In this document: piece by piece, positions 26,181 through 37,394 of the stretch | Layout: each line of letters starts with the position of its first letter | Position numbering within the stretch: position 1 is the stretch's first letter | Source: Bacteroidales bacterium | GTDB taxonomy: Bacteria > Bacteroidota > Bacteroidia > Bacteroidales > Muribaculaceae | NCBI GenBank assembly: GCA_910575615.1 | Contig: CAJTEX010000004.1 | Span: 99,261-163,260, forward strand | Direction: 5' to 3' | DNA: 64,000 nt | Notes under the pieces: model-generated | What the model saw: the letters and a program-made list of their open reading frames with translations, nothing else | Told to the model about the DNA's origin: nothing | The model's database searches: none | Position numbers and translations under genes: made by a program

Positions 26181-26843
26181 ATGAGAACCACAAACCAAGC
26201 CACCGCGCCCCTGCCCTCGCAGGCCGACATCATATTCGGGTATTTCCCTGACTTGAGCAACACCCAGCGCCTGCAATTTGAACAATTAGGCCAGCTCTAC
26301 ACCGAATGGAATGAGAAAATCAATGTGATTTCCCGAAAAGACATTGACAACCTATACCCTCACCATATCCTCCACAGCCTCGCCATTGCCAGGTTCATCA
26401 CACCAGCAGAGGAGACTGAGATTCTCGACTTCGGGTGTGGAGGTGGATTTCCCGGCATTCCGCTCGCGATAATATGGCCCCAATGCAAATTCCACCTCAT
26501 CGACCGCATCGGTAAAAAAATCAAGGTCGCCCAGGAAGTCGCACGCGCCATCGGACTTGCGAATGTCACATTCCAACACGGCGACGCAGGCGAATGCCAC
26601 CGTAAATTCGACTTCGTGGTAAGCCGCGCGGTGATGCGCCTCGAAGCGCTTTCACCTTTGGCCAAACGCAACATTTCCCCAAAATCCCGCAACAAACTTC
26701 CAAACGGCCTTATTTGTTTAAAGGGCGGAGACCTGGCATCTGAAGTCGAGGCATCAAAGGGCGACACATTGGAAGTCCCACTCTCGGACTTTTTCAAAGA
26801 GCCGTTCTTCGAGACAAAAAAGCTCATATACAAACCACTCTGA
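26181..26843 (+). CDS. rsmG: 16S rRNA (guanine-527-N7)-methyltransferase RsmG
   Basis: This SAM-dependent enzyme methylates G527 of 16S rRNA. It has 220 aa with WNEKINVISRKDIDNLYPHH, the SAM motif DFGCGGGFPGIPLAI, and FVVSRAVMRLEAL. The start is unusual: the first ATG follows the -7 box almost directly, and no internal Met occurs before the conserved domain, so the mRNA is probably leaderless or nearly so. The MBL-fold gene follows at 25 bp and is likely co-transcribed. Confidence 0.93.
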   Translation: MRTTNQATAPLPSQADIIFGYFPDLSNTQRLQFEQLGQLYTEWNEKINVISRKDIDNLYPHHILHSLAIARFITPAEETEILDFGCGGGFPGIPLAIIWPQCKFHLIDRIGKKIKVAQEVARAIGLANVTFQHGDAGECHRKFDFVVSRAVMRLEALSPLAKRNISPKSRNKLPNGLICLKGGDLASEVEASKGDTLEVPLSDFFKEPFFETKKLIYKPL

Positions 26844-26868
26844 CAACAGCCGTAAAAACATCTTGAAT

Positions 26869-27510
26869 ATGGTCAACATAGAGCATTTCGTATTCAATCC
26901 ATTCCAAGAGACCACATACCTGATATGGGACACTGACACGCGTGAGGCCGCAATCGTTGATCCTGGAATGTCTACCCCGCAAGAAGAAAAACGCCTCGAC
27001 ACCGCGATAATGGACAAGAACCTAAGCATCAAGGCCATATTGCTCACGCATGCCCATGTTGACCACACTTTCGGCGTGGAATACGCCAAGTCTCAATACC
27101 ACGCCCCGGTGTTGCTACACAAGGCTGATGATTTTCTTGGCAAGCAGCGTGCCGAGCAGGCAAAGAGATTTCACCTCCCGATTGAATTAGGCCCGCTCGT
27201 AGCCGACCGGTTCATTGACGAGGGGGAAGTTCTCTCCCTGGGCGACAACAAAATCTTTGCCCTGCATGCGCCGGGACATTCTCCTGGCAGTCTTCTGTTT
27301 TATATACCGGCTGCGAAGTCGCTCATATCGGGAGACGTACTTTTCCAAGGCAGCATTGGCCGCACTGACCTTCCGGGTGGCAGCTATCCTCAACTTATAG
27401 CAAGCATAAACGGCAAAATCACAACTTTGCCCCCATCGACCATCGTATATCCCGGCCATGGGCCGTCTACAACCGTGGGAGAGGAAATGCGATACAATCC
27501 ATATTTCTAG
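26869..27510 (+). CDS. MBL-fold metallo-hydrolase (glyoxalase II-like)
   Basis: A 213-aa metallo-beta-lactamase-fold protein with the zinc motif THAHVDH (about 58-64), HAPGHSPGSL, SGDVLFQGSIGRTDLPGG and PGHGPSTTVGEE. The pattern is that of the hydroxyacylglutathione hydrolase-like group, whose exact thioester substrate is undetermined in Bacteroidota. The ATG at 26869 was preferred over a TTG two codons earlier. Confidence 0.88.
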   Translation: MVNIEHFVFNPFQETTYLIWDTDTREAAIVDPGMSTPQEEKRLDTAIMDKNLSIKAILLTHAHVDHTFGVEYAKSQYHAPVLLHKADDFLGKQRAEQAKRFHLPIELGPLVADRFIDEGEVLSLGDNKIFALHAPGHSPGSLLFYIPAAKSLISGDVLFQGSIGRTDLPGGSYPQLIASINGKITTLPPSTIVYPGHGPSTTVGEEMRYNPYF

Positions 27511-27560
27511 ACCTCAGCCCTGAATGGCAAAATCCACAATCAGACAACACATTTTACAAT

Positions 27561-27780
27561 TATTGCTGTCCGGTAAAACTTTGACATGATAGGAAATGGA
27601 CTATTTTTATCTCATACAGCATGAAACAGACTCGTATAGATGTCTTTTAAGGGCTTTTTGATGCTTAATGCTACCAATTTCACATCGCCTCAAATGACAA
27701 GCCCTTTTTCGTAAAACAGGTGTAACTTATTATATTTGTAGAGAATATATGATTTTGTCTTTTTTTACCGGACAGCAATA
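27561..27780 (+). mobile_element. 220-bp MITE, copy 2
   Basis: By eye the same 220 bp as 7256-7475, inverted. It has perfect 18-bp terminal repeats and a different 9-bp target duplication, TTTTACAAT (27552-27560 and 27781-27789), which proves an independent insertion. TTTC (27707-27710), 20 bp, TATATTTG (27731-27738) makes a promoter-like signal reading outward to the right. It is non-coding, with AAGGGCTT and AAGCCCTT arms internally. Confidence 0.92.
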
Positions 27781-27794
27781 TTTTACAATAAACA

Positions 27795-27832
27795 AAAGGC
27801 AGGCTTGCGATTTAATCGACAAACCTGCCTTT
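27795..27832. terminator. Terminator of the B12 operon
   Basis: AAAGGCAGG (27795-27803) pairs with CCTGCCTTT (27824-27832), and an inner CGATT/AATCG stem extends it. The minus strand continues TTTTGTTTAT. It lies just beyond the last gene of the B12 unit and also faces the outward MITE signal. Confidence 0.75.
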
Positions 27833-27854
27833 AACCTATTCAATCAAACATTGG

Positions 27855-29303
27855 TCACAAACAAACCTTGAAGCTTGCCGAACCTACTTTCACAACATAA
27901 ATGCCGGCAGGCAATTCAGCTGATACAAAATAATCGTCGGATGCAACAGCCTCATTCATCACCATCGCGCCTGACATAGTATAGACCGTAATTGTGTTTC
28001 CAAGGCCATTGATGACCCTGATGGAGCCGGAGGCAACAGCCACCTCCACATCAAACCCGGACTCCACGCCGACGGCCTCCACTCCAGACTGCGAGGAAGA
28101 CTGGGCGAACACTGGCAAAGATGGGAACCAATAGTTCTCAATCATCGGATAATCCTTCAGCTTCATGCCATCTGCCGAATAGCGCCTGACTATGTACGCC
28201 TGACTGCCGTAACCCTGGAACAACGACATATACAACTCACCGGAAACCGGAGAGACACGCATCGAGCACCCATAAAGCGACCAACCGTCATCTTCCTCGC
28301 TCAGATCAATGATTTTTTCAAACGAACGGCTGTCTATATCAAATTTGAATATCTCTGAGCCCGAATCCCAGCTGCTCGAGCCTCCATTCCAATAGAGAGA
28401 GTTGTTCACTGCCGACGCACAGAATCCGTCTGGAGTCCACGCATACCATGAATTGGCTGGCGCATAAACCGATGACGGCACATCGACGATTTCAGTGGCG
28501 AGGGTTTCCGGATCAACACGCAGAAGATATGGCAGTGTGCCGCCGTTCCCAGATGTCGATGAGGCAACACTGCACCACAACGAGCCATCCTTTGCGACAA
28601 CCACCGAACCGATTCCGGCTCCTTCCTTGACCAAGTCGAAGGATATGGTGTCAGCCACCTTGTCTTCCGACGGCTCGACAACAAGCAGACCAAGTTTCTG
28701 ATGCGCCACAAACACTTTCCCCGCAGCCCTGACCATAGAGCCAGACTGCCCGGAATAGAGAGAGCCTCCCTCCTCTTCAGTACCGGAGACTTTCCCGATG
28801 ATTTCCGAGGAGTCAAGGTCAAGCACCCATACGCCGTTGCTCGACGACACATATCCCTTGTGCTCATCCACCCCGAGGAAACTGCGGCCGTCGACGTTTC
28901 CTCCGTCAGGGTCAATGTCGGCCAGCTGGTATTCAATCTTCATTGAACTCGCATCTGCCACATTGATGCGGCCTCCGGCAATAGATGCTCCCGGGTCTTT
29001 TGGCTGCTTGCAGATGATATAGAACTTACCATTCCAGATTTCTCCGGCCTGGGCAGTCGCGCCAAGCTGTTTGTTGTCGTTACAGGCCTCTATAACCCTG
29101 TAATGCCAGTAATCACCACCTTCGGCATCCGGCAGAAGATAATTGAGCGTGGAGTTGTTGTGGCCATACCAGTCTTCATTGATGATGAAGAGTCCTTTTG
29201 AGAAGTCAATCTCCTCGTCTGCCATAGCGACAGGCGCGGAAAAAAGCATGGCGAGGGCTGCGGTTGCCCCCGAGAGGCAACCGAAACGGGCAAATTTTCT
29301 CAT
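27855..29303 (-). CDS. DUF5074-type secreted beta-propeller protein
   Basis: A 482-aa protein with a Sec signal peptide (cleavage near AMA, about 28) and no lipobox. Residues about 35-400 read as propeller-like repeats beginning GLFIINEDWYGHNNSTLNYL, the opening seen in DUF5074 proteins of B12 loci. The last 75 residues (VYTMSGAMVMNEAVAS.. AGIYVVKVG) form a Por-type C-terminal sorting tail, suggesting type IX export or surface attachment. As last gene behind the cobalamin riboswitch it may help capture B12 or related corrinoids. Direct binding is inference. Confidence 0.8.
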   Translation of the reverse strand: MRKFARFGCLSGATAALAMLFSAPVAMADEEIDFSKGLFIINEDWYGHNNSTLNYLLPDAEGGDYWHYRVIEACNDNKQLGATAQAGEIWNGKFYIICKQPKDPGASIAGGRINVADASSMKIEYQLADIDPDGGNVDGRSFLGVDEHKGYVSSSNGVWVLDLDSSEIIGKVSGTEEEGGSLYSGQSGSMVRAAGKVFVAHQKLGLLVVEPSEDKVADTISFDLVKEGAGIGSVVVAKDGSLWCSVASSTSGNGGTLPYLLRVDPETLATEIVDVPSSVYAPANSWYAWTPDGFCASAVNNSLYWNGGSSSWDSGSEIFKFDIDSRSFEKIIDLSEEDDGWSLYGCSMRVSPVSGELYMSLFQGYGSQAYIVRRYSADGMKLKDYPMIENYWFPSLPVFAQSSSQSGVEAVGVESGFDVEVAVASGSIRVINGLGNTITVYTMSGAMVMNEAVASDDYFVSAELPAGIYVVKVGSASFKVCL

Positions 29304-29402
29304 TGTTTTTTGCTGTTAGTTTTTTTTAATTTAAAGAATGATTATCTGCTTTTCCGGACAAACCGATAACCATATATAATTTTCAATGCATTATTGTCAT
29401 AT

Positions 29403-30620
29403 TTATTTAAGCGGGACTGACACGACCTGACCTGCGGCCGGTATGTGGAGATCCTGTGCCCTGCATATTTCGGTAGAGGTTTCTCCAATCCATCCGCAAT
29501 ACTGATTGATACCGGTATAGACTTTCACGAAATCAACTCCGGGCAACACAACAGGCATCCCGTCTTTGTCAACAGCCCATGAAATATCAAAGCTGTTCAG
29601 GTCGGCATAATCATTGGGGTGATTGTCGGCATATCCCCAGTCATAGCAATACAGGACGTAATAGGCTCCTGTCCCACTAACATCCACTCCATTGTCGGCA
29701 AGCCGTGTTCCACTGAACGTCAATGCGTCATCCTCCACCCATGCCGGGTAATATTCCTGACGATGGAAATTGTTTTTTGGCATCGAGGAGCAAGTTCCCT
29801 CCGAATCCTCCCACATGATATAATTGATATCGACAAGTGGCCCTTGGGATATTATCTCCCTGTCAGGATTCGGCCGATGGTATGTTATTGAATAGTTCCT
29901 TATCGTGGCCGGACTATTATGCTCGCTTCCCGCAATTTCATACCAATCATCATCAGGGATGCCATTGCAATTCCGGTCATAGCTCACCATAACAATCCCA
30001 GGTTCAGCAGACCCTCCCTTGCGGTCGCTTCCTGACAACTCATAGAAACTGTTTCCAAGAATCATGAAATCCTTTTCCCCTGGATGATTGATGACAGTGT
30101 GGTCAAATCCGAAAACCACATATCCGCCAAATCCCCCAAGCGAGACCATTATGTCATTTGTCCCCGACAGAGACTCTTCCACTTTTCTCAGCATATCGTC
30201 ATAGCTGTCTCCGGCCTCATACTGCGGCATCGTGTTGACAAATTGGCCAGGTGCCGGACGATATTCATACACTTTCGAGATGTAAGGACTGTAATCAATC
30301 TCTTCATGCAAGACAGTAACAGAGAACTCAAAGTGAAACGGCGTCTCTTCGTCGATTATGTCCAGCACCAGGTTGTATGTGCCCTCTTTCTCGGCAAGGA
30401 AAATATAATCACGTTCGGTAGACAGGACCTCTCCTGACTCCATCGACCACCGGTATGACGTTCCGGTCAGTGCCGGAGTCAAAGGCAGCTTTTGCATCCT
30501 GTATATGTAATAACTGTCGTCAATCCCGAGGTTGAGCATAGGAGGACTGTCAGAGCATCCGGCGAGCACACCGATTGTCAATGACGGCAACAGTTGTTTT
30601 ATGATTCTGGCGGTCTTCAT
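29403..30620 (-). CDS. Surface lipoprotein of the B12 uptake locus
   Basis: A 405-aa lipoprotein: the signal peptide ends LAGC (Cys about 22). The N-terminal third contains a PKD-like segment (YRWSMESGEVLSTERDYIFLA). The larger C-terminal part (LGGFGGYVVFGFDHTVINHPGEKDF-like core, DRNCNGIPDDDWYEIAGSE) matches a family annotated simply as cell surface protein in Bacteroidales. The calcium-like DRNCNGIPDDD loop is notable. The ATG at 30620 was chosen for the signal peptide; the frame extends upstream to 30755. Its place between BtuG-like and DUF5074 genes suggests corrinoid capture. Function is untested. Confidence 0.75.
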   Translation of the reverse strand: MKTARIIKQLLPSLTIGVLAGCSDSPPMLNLGIDDSYYIYRMQKLPLTPALTGTSYRWSMESGEVLSTERDYIFLAEKEGTYNLVLDIIDEETPFHFEFSVTVLHEEIDYSPYISKVYEYRPAPGQFVNTMPQYEAGDSYDDMLRKVEESLSGTNDIMVSLGGFGGYVVFGFDHTVINHPGEKDFMILGNSFYELSGSDRKGGSAEPGIVMVSYDRNCNGIPDDDWYEIAGSEHNSPATIRNYSITYHRPNPDREIISQGPLVDINYIMWEDSEGTCSSMPKNNFHRQEYYPAWVEDDALTFSGTRLADNGVDVSGTGAYYVLYCYDWGYADNHPNDYADLNSFDISWAVDKDGMPVVLPGVDFVKVYTGINQYCGWIGETSTEICRAQDLHIPAAGQVVSVPLK

Positions 30621-30651
30621 TTTTCTTGTTGAAAGCTGGGTAATCAAACGG

Positions 30652-31812
30652 TCATCTTGGAAGGAAACACATATGAGCAGGAATGTCGCCGGTGCGGACA
30701 CTCCATTTCTTCTTTCCATGACGGTCAAAACAGTACAGCGTCCCCGACGACACATAATTTTTCGCGTCTGTCACAAATATGTCTCCAGTCTCAGGATGTA
30801 TCGCTATGCCATATGGGATAGTGATTTCTTTCTCTGTGCCATCCGTTATGAAATTCTCCGAGACCACTTCCTGGCTACGGATATCTATTATCCCATACGA
30901 GACAGCGTTTTCAGACGTGTATTCGTTCCACTCTGTGGCATAATAATAGAGCGAATCACCCTTTATCGCCATATTCGAGCAAGGGATGTCAATCTTGCTC
31001 TCCACCGACAGGCGCGTCTGGCCCGCTTTCTTCGACAGCACATACAGACACGACGGACGGCTACGGTAATCCCCCCTAGAGTTTATCCACAGCTTGTCGT
31101 ATTTGTCCTTCTTGACCCTGTGCAGGTTTATGTCGACCGGAATCTGCTGCACCTGCTTGAGGTCTATCATCTGTATCACTGACACAGTGTTGTCATACTG
31201 GGGCGCACGATATCCTCCGGAATTGGCGACATACATATAGTCATCCACTATCTCCATCTCCTCAGGCTGGTAGCCGACCGTCACCTTGGCTGTGACAGCC
31301 AGCGAAAGCGTGTCGACCTCATAAACAGCCCCCTTTGGAGCATTGACATCAATCAGCACAGGGCCGACATAGCTGCTGACATATGCCTTGCCTCGGTGGA
31401 AACGGATGTAACGGCAGTTGGGAATATCCACCTGCCCGATTCTCACCCCGCTGCGGCTGTCAAGAACCTCCACCTTATGTGAACAGTTGACCACGACATA
31501 CAACTTTGACCCGTAGATGCCGATGTCATTGCCGACATCTCCAAGTTCCTTGATTACGTTGGGGTTGCGTTCGGCATATATGTTGCGGGAGTAAAGCCCG
31601 GTGAAATAGTCGAAATAGTCAAGGCTGCATTTGTTGGAGCCCATGTTTCCTTCGTTGACAAGATAGAATCCCCGGATAGCGGTGTCGGACGACGGAATCT
31701 CCGGGATGATGTCATACTCCGTGGGCACCACGAGCTCGTCTTCACGACAGCCCGTGACGCACAACAGGAGCGGCAGAAAATAAATAAATATTTTGTTTTG
31801 AATTCTGGTCAT
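30652..31812 (-). CDS. BtuG-like B12-binding surface lipoprotein
   Basis: A 386-aa lipoprotein (signal peptide ending VTGC, Cys about 22) with YncE-like beta-propeller repeats. The GFYLVNEGNMGSNKCSLDYFD opening is typical of BtuG, which in Bacteroides binds cobalamin very tightly at the cell surface and caps BtuB. YQPEEMEIVDDYMYVANSGG and YGIAIHPETGDIFVTDA are propeller blades. The start overlaps the stop of the receptor gene by 1 bp (TAATG), as expected of a BtuB-BtuG pair. Confidence 0.85.
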   Translation of the reverse strand: MTRIQNKIFIYFLPLLLCVTGCREDELVVPTEYDIIPEIPSSDTAIRGFYLVNEGNMGSNKCSLDYFDYFTGLYSRNIYAERNPNVIKELGDVGNDIGIYGSKLYVVVNCSHKVEVLDSRSGVRIGQVDIPNCRYIRFHRGKAYVSSYVGPVLIDVNAPKGAVYEVDTLSLAVTAKVTVGYQPEEMEIVDDYMYVANSGGYRAPQYDNTVSVIQMIDLKQVQQIPVDINLHRVKKDKYDKLWINSRGDYRSRPSCLYVLSKKAGQTRLSVESKIDIPCSNMAIKGDSLYYYATEWNEYTSENAVSYGIIDIRSQEVVSENFITDGTEKEITIPYGIAIHPETGDIFVTDAKNYVSSGTLYCFDRHGKKKWSVRTGDIPAHMCFLPR

Positions 31813-33872
31813 TATATTTCAACTGTTAAAGTCACCCGGTAATTGCGTTTTGGCATAGGATAATTGAGAATCACATCGTAATCCTGGCTGAGGAGATTGT
31901 TAACCTCCAACAGTCCTCGCAATGCGACCCGTCCAAGACGGAAATCCTTGCTTATAGAGACATCGCTGGTATACCAGGGCTGAGTATAGTTATATCTGAT
32001 GTTTTCCTGTTGGTTGTACCTCTCTCCTACATATATCCATGAGTAGTTGAGCCCCCATCCTCGCCACTGGGCATTGATTACCGCCGAACCTGAATGGCGA
32101 GGGATATAGGGAATCTGGTCACGGTAATAATTGTCGGCCGGATTGGTCACATCTATCGCCCGCTGGAACGTATATTGCAGACGCCCTGTGACATAAAGCT
32201 CGGGCAATGGGTTGACTGTGAGCATTCCGCTGACATCAATGCCTTTGATATCGACAAGCCCGAGATTCAACATCGTCCATCTGAACTGCTGTCCTTTCGG
32301 GTACGCTACGATTTTGTCTTTGACCTTGTTGTAATATATGTCTGCCGTCACCTTCACAGCAGAGATCAACCCTCGTGAAGAATGGTCATACACAACCCCG
32401 AAATTATACTGTGTGACACGTTCCGGGGTCAACTTTGAATTGCCCATATCAGCATAATACAGGTCATTGAATGTCGGCATCCTGAATGACTTCTTGTAAA
32501 AGAAACGCATTGAGAAGTCACGGTTGCGCAACGGGTTGAATGTCGCGAAGAACGCCGGAGTCAGCACCTTTTGGTCTTCAGGTGCCTGCTGGCCGTCCAG
32601 AGTGTCATGTATGAAAGTCGCGAGCAGGCTCCCCTGCATCCTCAGCCGGCCGAGATCCATCGATGTGGCCACTGAGAGGAAATTGCTGATTCTGTCAGGC
32701 TTGGCGAAGCCATACATGTCGGCGTCCAGCGAGTTCCACATAAAGTCATAGCTTGCCGACGCCTCCCACCATTCAGCGATGCCAAATTCATGGGCTGTCG
32801 ACACATATATCTCCTTCTGCTTGTACAGGTTGTCGATTTTCACCTGCTTGTCATCGTTGTTGACATAATGGGTGCGGTAAAACGCGTATTTGACATTGTT
32901 GAGCATGGTCCACCGGCCAAAATGCCCGGTGTAGCGTCCCTGCACAAACGAGTTAGTGTCCCAGATTCTCTCGCCCCGACGCCATACATTGTTTACTATC
33001 GCACCCGGCACTCCTCGCTCTGAATTATAATTGTAAGCCTTGAAATGCCATGAGCCGCGAGTGAGTGTACCGTTAAGGTTCAATTCGAGACGTGTTGCGT
33101 TGATGTCTCCGTTCTGCCTCACTGCGGTGGTGTCATATGCCAGCTCCCCCGCCGGGTTGACTCGCCGGTAGCGAAACTTGTATTTGCCACTCGAGTTGAC
33201 CCACTCGGCGCTAAGCTGGGCATTTACCCTGTCGGATAGTTTCAGCTCGACAAGTGCCGAGGGATTAATGAGGTCAAAAGAACCGAATCTGACCGTGGCA
33301 CGGGCATGATATGTCTCGTCGTCTTCAAACCGAGGGGCACGGGTGCGCATATATATGGTGCCGGCCGATCCAAAGTCCTTTGCAGGCTGGAGGATGCGGC
33401 TTTTCTGACCATTGTACAAGGAGATTTCCTCCATGTTGTCAAGGGAGAACTGGCCGAGGTCTATCTGGCCGTTCTGCGCATTGCCAAGTTCAACGCCATC
33501 ATACACGACTCCAGTATGATTGGTGCCCATCGAACGGATATTGACGGTCTTGATACCGCCTACTCCACCGTAATCCTTGACCTGTACACCGGAAAAATAC
33601 CTCAGTGCGTCTGCCACGCTGTTGGAATTTAGCCTGCGCAGCTCCGCGCCCGACAATGTCTGTGCCGGGATTATGTCATCCGACGGACGACGGGCCGTGA
33701 CCATGACTTCATTAAGATGCAACACAGTGTCAGCGCTTTCAACCGGCACATCGGCAAAAAGGCACATAGGGAGAAGCATCGCAGCCTGCAAGGCCACGAC
33801 ACGAAAGGGTCTTGTTTCCAAAAAAACTGATATGAAATGGGCTTTGTGGCCCGTTTTATAAAGTTTACCCAT
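31812..33872 (-). CDS. btuB: BtuB-type TonB-dependent corrinoid receptor
   Basis: An outer-membrane receptor of 686 aa from the ATG at 33872 (an in-frame ATG at 33890 is also possible). A signal peptide is followed by a short plug start (LNEVMVTARRPSDDIIPAQTLS), the plug core (GGIKTVNIRSMGTNHTGVVYDGVELG) and a 22-strand barrel ending in a TVEI carboxy-terminus. No SusC-type N-terminal extension is present. It is preceded by a cobalamin riboswitch, which fixes the substrate class. The start codon lies next to the riboswitch, so translation is probably the controlled step. Confidence 0.9.
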   Translation of the reverse strand: MGKLYKTGHKAHFISVFLETRPFRVVALQAAMLLPMCLFADVPVESADTVLHLNEVMVTARRPSDDIIPAQTLSGAELRRLNSNSVADALRYFSGVQVKDYGGVGGIKTVNIRSMGTNHTGVVYDGVELGNAQNGQIDLGQFSLDNMEEISLYNGQKSRILQPAKDFGSAGTIYMRTRAPRFEDDETYHARATVRFGSFDLINPSALVELKLSDRVNAQLSAEWVNSSGKYKFRYRRVNPAGELAYDTTAVRQNGDINATRLELNLNGTLTRGSWHFKAYNYNSERGVPGAIVNNVWRRGERIWDTNSFVQGRYTGHFGRWTMLNNVKYAFYRTHYVNNDDKQVKIDNLYKQKEIYVSTAHEFGIAEWWEASASYDFMWNSLDADMYGFAKPDRISNFLSVATSMDLGRLRMQGSLLATFIHDTLDGQQAPEDQKVLTPAFFATFNPLRNRDFSMRFFYKKSFRMPTFNDLYYADMGNSKLTPERVTQYNFGVVYDHSSRGLISAVKVTADIYYNKVKDKIVAYPKGQQFRWTMLNLGLVDIKGIDVSGMLTVNPLPELYVTGRLQYTFQRAIDVTNPADNYYRDQIPYIPRHSGSAVINAQWRGWGLNYSWIYVGERYNQQENIRYNYTQPWYTSDVSISKDFRLGRVALRGLLEVNNLLSQDYDVILNYPMPKRNYRVTLTVEI

Positions 33873-33892
33873 AATCCCGTAGGTTGTCATGT

Positions 33893-34062
33893 TTCCGAAA
33901 CGGGAGGTCTTCTGACTTGTCCCGGTCTTCCGCGCCTTCTCGGAGGAGCAAAACCTCCAATGGCATCATGCAGAAAACCATACTGCCGCACAAGCGGCGC
34001 AGGACTTACAGCAGCGGGTACTGTCCCCGAATCTCACGGGGTTCCCTTTTCCGTTTCGGACG
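33893..34062 (-). ncRNA. Cobalamin riboswitch
   Basis: Read on the minus strand, the leader has GGGAACCCCGTGAGATTCGG, ACAGTACCCGCTGCTGTAAG, a GCCATTGGAGG junction and a B12-box variant AAGTCAGAAGACCTCCC, in the order of the cobalamin (adenosylcobalamin-type) aptamer. The aptamer ends a few bases before the receptor start codon. High B12 should repress the four-gene uptake operon. Confidence 0.9.
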
Positions 34063-34094
34063 CAAAGTTATGAAAAATCCGTCACATCGCGAAA
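34063..34094 (-). promoter_or_regulatory. Promoter of the B12 uptake operon
   Basis: On the minus strand, TTTC (34091-34094), 20 bp, TAACTTTG (34063-34070), immediately upstream of the riboswitch and directly after the stop codon of the TPR gene. Confidence 0.7.
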
Positions 34095-34095
34095 T

Positions 34096-35563
34096 TCAGG
34101 ACAGGAAATCTATCGTGAGCGGATCAAAATCTTCAAGATTGACCGGAAGGTTGTCTGTGGTGGCAAGCGTGTGAATCAGCCTGGCTGTGAATCTTATGCC
34201 CCTCCACCTGAAATGGTCGTCAACCGAGTGGCATTCCTCTTTGGCCTTCTCTATGGCATCGCTCAGATTAGCGGCTTCTTCTTTCCGGCCTAATCGCAAA
34301 TACACCGATGCCAGAAGTATGTAATCTGTCATAGAGAAGAACCCAGGCCGCGACGCCGGACAGGAGATGTCTCCCGACATCTGCTCAAACACCTCGGCAT
34401 AACGCTCATACATACGCGCGTCATATAATGTGTGCAGGTAAAAGTCAATCCAGGTTGTTATACCTATTTTCCTATGGTAAAAGTCAAGAGCCTTAGCGGC
34501 AGCGCGGAACTTTTCCTTGTCCATTAGCGCCATCGCCATCATACGCCAGTCCTTGCCGTCTGTCTTGCCTTTGTCTATGGCTATCTGGAGGTAATCCTCA
34601 AGATTGTCTGGTTCAAGTTCGAGGATGACCGCCAACGGATCACCAGCGCCGGCCGTGGCTACATCATTGCGGAGCATCATGGCATACAGGTCACATGCCT
34701 CTTTTATCCGGTTTTCCCTTGCGTAAGCCTCTGCCAGGCCTTCCAACGCAAAATTGTTGAGGGGTTCGGACTCGAGAATCTCCGTAAGCACCTGTATCGC
34801 TTCCTGGCGTTTCTCCGGCATCACAACCATAATCACTCCGCGGGTGAGTCTGGCGTTGAAGTGATCCGGGTCAATGGCCAGGGCGTAATCCACCGCAGCC
34901 AATGCGTCCTCTGAGTGCTCAAGGCCGAACTCTATACGCGCGAGCAGCAACCACGCCTCTATGTCAAAAGGAGCCATTTTTGTCAGCTCCTCCGCAATCT
35001 TGCGTGCATCTTCCTGAAACCCCACCCCATCTTTCAGGGTCTCAGCCGCCTCAAAGGCAAATCCCCGAGGATCCTCGGCCATACGACTTATCTCGGGGTA
35101 ATACTTGACAAGCAGTCCTCTCTGGTCGGTCTCTCGCAACAGGTCTATGATTTTCAACACAGACTCGCAATCGAGCGATTCATATTTCCTTACAATGGCA
35201 TCAAGGTACGGATCGGCATCTCCTGCAGGATAGCAATTCACGCCCATCCGCAAGACATCCCACAAAGCAGTCTCCCTGCGTCCCTGGCGCGAAGCCATAT
35301 CATTGGCCGCGTCCTGGGAGACATACGACAGGAAAAACGCCATACGCTCGTCAAAATCCCGGTTTTCAGGATAAAGGCGCGCGACCGTAAGGAACACAAA
35401 CATCTGAACCATCGCGTCGCCCTCATCCTGCGCGTAGTCATAGATGTCGAGCAACTCGTTGATTTCGTAATAATCTATAAGCGCCCCGCTCTCCACCTCC
35501 TGGCGGAAGCGGTCATAGAGCGAGCGCATGTATTCTTCGTCGGATTTACGGGATTCGTCGTCG

Positions 35564-35571
<8 letters not shown>
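34096..35571 (-). CDS. Tetratricopeptide-repeat protein
   Basis: A 491-aa cytoplasmic protein (no signal peptide) made of helical repeats. TPR units are clear at about 185-300 ([42 protein letters not shown]) and again at about 345-460. It has no catalytic motif. Its first 8 bp overlap the end of glnS, so it is co-transcribed with a tRNA synthetase. Such TPR proteins act as scaffolds, and the partner is unknown. The stop is followed at once by the B12 operon promoter. Confidence 0.8.
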
Positions 35572-37276
<1,705 letters not shown>

Positions 37277-37394
37277 AATGGAACAAGTAAATTTTAGGGT
37301 GCAAATATACGCAGTTTTTTTCATTCTACTTGCAGGTTTCGGGATTTATTTCGAAATTTGCGCCTGCATTACATCAAAACAATCCTTAACGACA

